Source: an uncultured Cedecea sp.
GTDB taxonomy: Bacteria > Pseudomonadota > Gammaproteobacteria > Enterobacterales > Enterobacteriaceae
Assembly (NCBI RefSeq): GCF_947498825.1
Contig: NZ_CANMLV010000029.1
Location: 1-44,795 of the forward strand
Length of the DNA stretch: 44,795 bases
Direction: 5' to 3'
Positions 40,182-44,795 of this stretch are shown here, one piece after another; the first letter of the stretch is position 1, and every line of letters starts with the position of its first letter. The notes below the pieces were generated by a model that searched no databases, was not told where the DNA came from, and saw only the letters and a program-made list of their open reading frames with translations. The translations under genes and the position numbers were made by a program.

Positions 40182-41369
40182 TTAAGAGATTCTCTGGAAG
40201 CCTGCCTCCAAATCGGCGATTAAATCATCAACACTTTCCAGTCCAATATGGACACGTACCAATGTACCGGTAAAATTGACGCCACTGACAGGACGAATGG
40301 CTGCCAGTTCTTCTGGCTGGCTGGCAAGGATCAGTGACTCAAAGCCACCCCAGGAATAAGCCATACTGAAGTAGTTAAAATTATCGAGGTAGTCAGCATA
40401 TTCGGTGCTATTGAGACGTTTTTTGAGTATGAAAGAAAACAGTCCGCTGGAACCGGTAAAGTCACGCAGCCAGTAGGCATGGCCTTTGCTGTCAGCAATA
40501 GCCGGGTGATTCACTTGTTCAACTTGCGGATGCTGGGCAAGCCACTGGGCTATTTTCAGGCTACTCTCTTCGTGCTGACGCAGACGGACACCCAGAGTGC
40601 GTAAACCACGGCTGGTCACATAGGCGGTATCGGCATCAACCATTTGCCCCATTAAATAGGCATTTTCACGCAGTGTATCCCAGCAACGAGCATTGGAAAC
40701 AGCGGTGCCTATCATCGCATCTGAGTGGCCGACTAAATATTTAGTGCCGGCCTGGATAGAAATATCAATATCAAAATCGAGCGCTTTAAACAGCACACCA
40801 GCGGCCCAGGAGTTATCAATCATGATAATCACCTCAGGGGCAACTCTGCGTACTGCTTTAACAATGGCGGGAATATCGCAAAACTCCATGGTAATTGAAC
40901 CAGGAGACTCAAGAAAAACTATCCTGGTATTCGGTTTAATCAGGTCTGCTATGCCAGCACCTGCCATCGGATCAAACCAGGTGGTGGTGACGCCCAGCTT
41001 AGCCAGAATACCCCGGCTAAAATCCTGAGTCGGTTCATAAGCACTTTCGGTTACCAGAATATTGTCGCCTTGCTCAACAAACGCCAGAATAGTATTCGCA
41101 ACAGCAGCAGCACCGCAGGGAAACAGCGCACAGCCGACACCACCTTCCAGCTCACACATGGCTTCTTGAAGAGAAAAATGTGTCAGCGTACCGCGACGCC
41201 CATAAAACAGTTCACCTTTAGCCCGATTTTTAGTGGCCAGTTTCTTGTCAGCAACGCTGTCGAAAACTAAAGATGACGCTCGCTGGATAACACTGTTAAC
41301 CGCACCGTGAGTGAATTTTTTTCTGCGTCCGGCATGAACCAGCGTCGTTTCGATATGCTTTCCTGTCAT
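40182..41369 (-). CDS. metC: Cystathionine beta-lyase
   Basis: MetC cleaves cystathionine to homocysteine, pyruvate and ammonia, the penultimate step of methionine synthesis. The 395-aa length equals E. coli MetC. The PLP lysine is K210 ([16 protein letters not shown]). [26 protein letters not shown] and [13 protein letters not shown] are the other conserved Cys/Met-metabolism PLP blocks. The gene diverges from exbB, as in E. coli, and a MetJ-like operator lies upstream. Confidence 0.96.
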   Translation of the reverse strand: MTGKHIETTLVHAGRRKKFTHGAVNSVIQRASSLVFDSVADKKLATKNRAKGELFYGRRGTLTHFSLQEAMCELEGGVGCALFPCGAAAVANTILAFVEQGDNILVTESAYEPTQDFSRGILAKLGVTTTWFDPMAGAGIADLIKPNTRIVFLESPGSITMEFCDIPAIVKAVRRVAPEVIIMIDNSWAAGVLFKALDFDIDISIQAGTKYLVGHSDAMIGTAVSNARCWDTLRENAYLMGQMVDADTAYVTSRGLRTLGVRLRQHEESSLKIAQWLAQHPQVEQVNHPAIADSKGHAYWLRDFTGSSGLFSFILKKRLNSTEYADYLDNFNYFSMAYSWGGFESLILASQPEELAAIRPVSGVNFTGTLVRVHIGLESVDDLIADLEAGFQRIS

Positions 41370-41386
41370 CTTTTCTCGCCTTGTTT

Positions 41387-41402
41387 AACCATCTGGATGT
41401 CC
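41387..41402 (-). promoter_or_regulatory. Candidate MetJ operator of metC
   Basis: On the minus strand GGACATCC and AGATGGTT stand as two adjacent 8-mers, each matching 5 of 8 positions of the met box AGACGTCT. They lie 18-33 nt upstream of the metC start. Tandem met boxes at metC are known in E. coli. Confidence 0.45.
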
Positions 41403-41484
41403 AGATATAACGTATCATGATTTTGATGGGTTTCATCATGGCGTTTTTTCAGGTTGCCAGAATAGTGTCAATTATCAATGTATC

Positions 41485-41512
41485 TCCCCGAGATACTTCA
41501 AGTTATGGGAAT
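41485..41512. repeat. Possible end fragment of the interspersed repeat
   Basis: CCCCGAGATACTTCAAGTTA followed by TGGG resembles one terminal arm (CCCGTCATACTTCAAATTG). No second arm is nearby. It may be a relic in the metC-exbB gap. Confidence 0.35.
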
Positions 41513-41580
41513 AGCGTGGATATAAGATGTTAAGATTTAACCATGCTAAAAGTAAGGCTTATAACTGTTAGTATGCAAAT

Positions 41581-41599
41581 AGTAATGAGAACCACTATC
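41581..41599 (+). promoter_or_regulatory. Fur box of exbBD
   Basis: AGTAATGAGAACCACTATC matches 14 of 19 positions of the Fur consensus GATAATGATAATCATTATC. It lies about 66 nt upstream of exbB. Iron repression of exbBD by Fur is established in E. coli. Confidence 0.8.
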
Positions 41600-41664
41600 A
41601 ATTCGGTGTTTTTTTGCTATTATTATCGCCAGTATTTGTATCTATTTTTGCTGGAGCGTAAGAC

Positions 41665-42402
41665 GTGGTGACAAGTGATTTGATGCAAACGGATCTGTCC
41701 GTTTGGGGTATGTACAGCCATGCCGATATCGTCGTTAAGCTAGTGATGATTGGCCTTGTTCTGGCCTCTGTGGTGACTTGGTCTATTTTCTTTAGAAAAG
41801 TAACCATGCTGATTGCTTATAATCGACGCTTAAAGCGTGAACAACAGCAACTGGCTGAAGTACGCACTCTAAATGAAGCCAGCACCGTCGCAAAAGCATT
41901 TGGTGCAGGCAGTCTCACTGTTGGATTGATTCACGAAGCGCAAAATGAACGAGAGTTATCTGAGGGCAGCGAAGATAACGAAGGAATTAAAGAGCGTACG
42001 GGTTTCCGCCTTGAGCGTCGTGTCGCGAGTGTCGGACGCTATCTGGGACGCGGTAATGGTTTCCTTGCAACCATAGGTGCGATTTCTCCGTTTGTCGGTC
42101 TGTTCGGTACCGTCTGGGGTATCATGAATAGCTTTATCGGTATTGCACAATCGCAAACCACTAACCTTGCAGTCGTTGCGCCTGGTATCGCTGAAGCACT
42201 GCTGGCAACCGGTATTGGTCTGGTTGCTGCGATTCCTGCGGTAGTTATCTATAACGTTTTTTCTCGTATGATTGGTAGCTATAAAGCAGGGCTGGGTGAT
42301 GTTGCTGCTCAGGTTCTTCTGCTCCAGAGTCGTGATCTTGACTTGGCTGCCAGCGCTGAGATTCGCTCAGTAAGAAGCGCTAAACAATTACGGGCAGGTT
42401 GA
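41665..42402 (+). CDS. exbB: TonB system energiser ExbB
   Basis: ExbB forms the pentameric inner-membrane proton channel that powers TonB-dependent uptake of iron-siderophore complexes and vitamin B12. The 245-aa protein has TM1 near residues 23-43, a cytoplasmic loop ([20 protein letters not shown]), and the conserved TM2-TM3 region [20 protein letters not shown] and [20 protein letters not shown]. The start is GTG at 41665 with GGAG about 8 nt upstream, matching the GTG start and [12 protein letters not shown] context of E. coli. exbD starts 6 nt after the stop. Confidence 0.96.
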   Translation: MVTSDLMQTDLSVWGMYSHADIVVKLVMIGLVLASVVTWSIFFRKVTMLIAYNRRLKREQQQLAEVRTLNEASTVAKAFGAGSLTVGLIHEAQNERELSEGSEDNEGIKERTGFRLERRVASVGRYLGRGNGFLATIGAISPFVGLFGTVWGIMNSFIGIAQSQTTNLAVVAPGIAEALLATGIGLVAAIPAVVIYNVFSRMIGSYKAGLGDVAAQVLLLQSRDLDLAASAEIRSVRSAKQLRAG

Positions 42403-42408
42403 TACGTT

Positions 42409-42837
42409 ATGGCCATGCGAATGAATGAAAACCTCGATGACAACGGGGAAATGCATGAGATTAACGTCACACCATTCATCGATGTCATGCTGGTGTTGCT
42501 GATAATCTTTATGGTGGCCGCTCCGCTGGCAACGGTTGATGTTAAAGTCAATCTTCCAGCATCGACCAGCGAACCGCAGCCACGCCCTGAAAAACCGCTC
42601 TATCTGTCGGTAAAAGCCGATCGCGAGATGTTTATTGGTAACGATCAGGTGACAAAAGAGACCTTGGTTGATGCGCTCATTGCCGCAACCGAAGGTAAAA
42701 AAGATACCACCATCTTCTTCCGTGCAGATAAAACGGTAGATTATGAAACGCTGATGGAAGTGATGGATATACTGCATAAAGCAGGTTATCTGAAGATAGG
42801 CCTTGTGGGCCAGGAAACAACTGCTCCAGCTAAATAA
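42409..42837 (+). CDS. exbD: TonB system energiser ExbD
   Basis: ExbD works inside the ExbB channel. The 142-aa protein has a cytoplasmic start (MNENLDDNGEMHEINVTPFI), one membrane helix VMLVLLIIFMVAAPLA with the essential aspartate just before it (PFID, D25), and a periplasmic domain ending LKIGLVGQE. It is co-transcribed with exbB (6-nt gap) under the Fur box. tonB is not in the window. Confidence 0.97.
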   Translation: MAMRMNENLDDNGEMHEINVTPFIDVMLVLLIIFMVAAPLATVDVKVNLPASTSEPQPRPEKPLYLSVKADREMFIGNDQVTKETLVDALIAATEGKKDTTIFFRADKTVDYETLMEVMDILHKAGYLKIGLVGQETTAPAK

Positions 42838-42843
42838 TCGCTT

Positions 42844-42874
42844 TCTCCTCTCTTTAGTCAGAGAGGAGAGCCTT
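42844..42874 (+). terminator. Intrinsic terminator of exbBD
   Basis: TCTCCTCTCT pairs perfectly with AGAGAGGAGA around TTAGTC and is followed by GCCTTTT. It lies just after the exbD stop. Confidence 0.85.
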
Positions 42875-42930
42875 TTCTCGCCGCATTAATTATACGCCTT
42901 TATTTCATTCTCTCCGCCTTGCTGGGCTTG

Positions 42931-43314
42931 TTACAGCGTAGACCCATGCCAACAGCCATCGGCCAGGCCCCGTGTGATTGAGAGTGTTTCCGCTTCTTCT
43001 GCTTTGAGACGCTGATAATGCTGTTCAAGTCGTTCATTAATACTAGGCTGAAGTTCCGGATATTGGGTGATGATTTCAGCCAGCACAGCACCATAGATTT
43101 CTTCTTTTACTCGCCATGGATGAAGATCCTGACGATTCAACCACTTTAAGTTTACCAGTGCTGAGGTAATATCGGTTGTTTCCTGAGTTTGCTTGGTGAT
43201 ATTGGCGTTTTTATTTTCAATCAAAGCAGTAATATTTTCACTTAATCTAAATTTTGAGTTTTTATTATCGTCAATGTTATCTGTTGAGGTGGTATTTTTA
43301 ATTATGTTGCTCAT
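42931..43314 (-). CDS. Unrecognised 127-aa protein, second gene of a two-gene unit
   Basis: I do not recognise this protein. The N-terminal half (MSNIIKNTTSTDNIDDNKNS) is polar, Asn/Thr-rich and probably disordered. The C-terminal half is a helical segment with NRQDLHPWRVKEEIYGAVLA and YPELQPSINERLEQHYQRLK and ends in GCWHGSTL. No membrane segment or signal peptide is seen. The frame continues 12 codons upstream, but I chose the ATG at 43314 because AAGGATAAGATA precedes it and it starts 4 nt after the stop of the gene above. The two are thus coupled. It lies right after exbBD at the start of an accessory locus. Confidence 0.65.
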   Translation of the reverse strand: MSNIIKNTTSTDNIDDNKNSKFRLSENITALIENKNANITKQTQETTDITSALVNLKWLNRQDLHPWRVKEEIYGAVLAEIITQYPELQPSINERLEQHYQRLKAEEAETLSITRGLADGCWHGSTL

Positions 43315-43318
43315 TATC

Positions 43319-43708
43319 TTATCCTTCAAATGAGTAATATAACGGACCATTTATTTCCTGAGTGAGTTGATTCAGCCAGATAGTTTGTTGTTTATCAATG
43401 ATAAAATCAGTTTTATCATTAAGTAATTCTTGTAGCTGTAACTGACTGATAACGCCATCATTAACTAACTCACTAATCATATTATGTAAGGTTTCTATTC
43501 TGATGGCGCACAATAAACGTGCCTTTATATGCAGGTCCGTTTCTTCAAGTAGTCTATTGCGAGGCTGTCCTGCGTAATGATTTCCACTTAAAATCTGTTT
43601 CTCTAGCGCTAATAACTTATCGTTAACAGCGTTGGCCGAAATAGATTTTTCCGTTTCGTCATGCGCTAAAGAAGCAAAAGGTTTGCTGATAAAGGTGTCG
43701 GGTAACAT
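43319..43708 (-). CDS. Unrecognised 129-aa protein, first gene of a two-gene unit
   Basis: I do not recognise this protein. It starts MLPDTFISKPFASLAHDETE. It looks mostly helical, with a leucine-rich middle (VNDKLLALEKQIL; ARLLCAIRIETLHNMISEL) and a C-terminus INGPLYYSFEG. The frame is open 59 codons upstream, but that part overlaps the divergent gene and its promoter space. The ATG at 43708 has AAGGA about 10 nt before it. It is followed after 4 nt by the next unknown gene. A role as chaperone, immunity or effector partner is conceivable but not shown. Confidence 0.65.
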   Translation of the reverse strand: MLPDTFISKPFASLAHDETEKSISANAVNDKLLALEKQILSGNHYAGQPRNRLLEETDLHIKARLLCAIRIETLHNMISELVNDGVISQLQLQELLNDKTDFIIDKQQTIWLNQLTQEINGPLYYSFEG

Positions 43709-43802
43709 TGAATGTAGTCCTTTTCTTTCTGGAAAAAATTCACTATCGTTATGCTTGTGATATGATGCCCGAAATATTAAATAAAAAAAACAGGCTTTGA
43801 TT

Positions 43803-44327
43803 ATGAGCGCAACATTTGACGTGATGCTGGTTGTTTTAGTCTTGCTAACTATTGTATTGATTTTTCGCGGTCTGCGTAAAAACAATAAACAATTTGTTCA
43901 ATATAATGTTCAACAGTCGGAAAGTAATAATGAAGACCATTTTAGTTGGTTAATAGCTAAAGTGACCCCTGTATTCTATTGGCGAGTTCATAATGAATAT
44001 GATGATTTCATCCAGGCTACAATTAAAAAAATGACAGTTGATGAAATTATTTCACAACCTGAATTATTCAATGCCCAGCGTCGCTGCAGTGACTTAAACT
44101 CAGCAGTGTATCGATACTATGAAAATATTAAGAAGCGGTGTGCTGATGGTGAAAAAGTCGCTATTGCTGATATCGAAGTCATTAATCTTCGACAATGTTT
44201 TAATGAGTTAAGCTGTCATGCTTATCCTGAGTTAGTGGCATTAATCTGGCCCCAGTATCAACGCCCGGTAATTAGGCGGGAAAACATTACCAGTATGTCG
44301 AATGTATTACCGTCGGATGTGAGATAA
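43803..44327 (+). CDS. Unrecognised membrane-anchored protein, 174 aa
   Basis: I do not recognise this protein. It has one N-terminal membrane helix (MLVVLVLLTIVLIF) followed by a basic stop-transfer segment RGLRKNNKQ, so the bulk should be cytoplasmic. That part has aromatic and acidic helices (FYWRVHNEYDDFIQATIKKM; AVYRYYENIKKRC) and ends in a basic tail. I chose ATG 43803 over the TTG at 43797; CAGG lies upstream. It diverges from the two-gene unit with a 94-bp AT-rich gap between them. A broken hydrolase gene starts 4 nt after its stop. Confidence 0.65.
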   Translation: MSATFDVMLVVLVLLTIVLIFRGLRKNNKQFVQYNVQQSESNNEDHFSWLIAKVTPVFYWRVHNEYDDFIQATIKKMTVDEIISQPELFNAQRRCSDLNSAVYRYYENIKKRCADGEKVAIADIEVINLRQCFNELSCHAYPELVALIWPQYQRPVIRRENITSMSNVLPSDVR

Positions 44328-44331
44328 AATC

Positions 44332-44738
44332 GCTGCCAGCAAGAGGGGGATTTGCTATGATGCAAAATATGAAATTCTGGCTATCAGCACTGAAATCTAT
44401 TTTGACGGTGACGACCATAATATTTTCCAGGGTTTAAATAGCGCTGGGTTATCATTTAGCGCCAATATGGTACCGGAAGCCAACTTAACCACACCAGATG
44501 AACAATATTACGATAAAGCGGTTCCGGTGACGGCGATAAGTGAATGGGCATTAGCGAATTTTGCGAGCGTTGAGGAAGTTAAGCAGGCTGTAGAAAATGG
44601 CTACTTCTGGTCACCGGTGCTGAAACACTTCGGTGATTTGAAATCTCCTCTTCACTATGCTTTTTATGATAAAAAAGGGGCAGTATCGTCGTTGAAGCAC
44701 TGGAGGGTAAGCTCCATGTTTATCAGGAAGCGCCGTAA
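44332..44738 (+). pseudogene. Broken choloylglycine-hydrolase-family (Ntn hydrolase) gene
   Basis: A continuous frame from 44332 reads GICYDAKYEILAISTEIYFD, FQGLNSAGLSFSANMVPEA and SEWALANFASVEEVKQAV, then PLHYAFYDKKGA. Near 44680 a run of A and G shifts frame, and similarity continues as IVVEALEGKLHVYQEAP, then stops at 44738. This is the middle of the choloylglycine hydrolase / penicillin V acylase family (usually about 330 aa). The N-terminus with the catalytic cysteine and the whole C-terminal half are missing. The 95-codon frame from ATG 44467 is part of this relic and should not be called intact. Confidence 0.7.
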
Positions 44739-44795
44739 AACCTCGTTCTTCTAGGGCGAGGATATAAGGCGTGCTTTTGACCTTCTATCCAACCC

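Noticed and set aside
44467..44754. Intact 95-aa gene
   Set aside because: Similarity to the choloylglycine hydrolase family begins well upstream of its ATG and leaves its frame near 44680, so it is part of a pseudogene.

Overview
The window is a chromosomal piece of a member of the Enterobacterales. Most of it is the block that surrounds tolC, parE, parC and metC in Escherichia coli K-12, with near-identical gene order and recognisable proteins (ubiK, ribB, ygiD, ygiC-ygiB-tolC, nudF-yqiB-cpdA-yqiA-parE, mdaB, qseBC, ygiW, parC-plsC-ftsP, ygiQ, dkgA-yqhD-yqhC, yghB, metC, exbBD). It is not E. coli itself: the proteins differ throughout, zupT is absent between ribB and ygiD, several accessory segments interrupt the block, and a palindromic repeat of the kind seen in Yersinia/Serratia-like relatives occurs several times. 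A consensus-like flagellar sigma-28 promoter implies a motile organism. The species cannot be fixed from this sequence alone.

Left end (1-7100): a BcsO-like cellulose-biosynthesis accessory gene runs off the left edge with a 36-bp tandem repeat. Then come the MurNAc recycling operon murQP under a textbook CRP site, the purine nucleoside exporter nepI, and a methyl-accepting chemotaxis protein with a FliA-type promoter.

7100-21930: conserved core. It holds ubiK, the FMN riboswitch and ribB, ygiD, the tolC-ygiB-ygiC operon behind a Mar/Sox/Rob-like box, and the nudF-yqiB-cpdA-yqiA-parE run. A three-gene accessory operon (ATP-grasp ligase, flavoprotein, AbrB-type membrane protein) is inserted between ygiD and ygiC. 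This is the best candidate for an undescribed small-molecule system in the window.

21930-24500: a scar between parE and mdaB. It contains a truncated repeat, a phage-type tyrosine-recombinase remnant split by an intact 1256-bp IS3-family element with a 3-bp target duplication, an orphan 119-aa gene, and ygiN reduced to its first 16 codons.

24500-42870: core again. It includes mdaB, qseBC with a QseB-type operator before ygiW, parC-plsC-ftsP, ygiQ, a decayed HipA-like fragment, a DUF2798 membrane protein, dkgA-yqhD with the divergent regulator yqhC, yghB, metC with a MetJ-like box, and exbBD behind a Fur box.

Right end (42900-44795): three small unrecognised genes, two of them coupled and one divergent with a membrane anchor, followed by a broken choloylglycine-hydrolase-family gene. 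This looks like another accessory locus.
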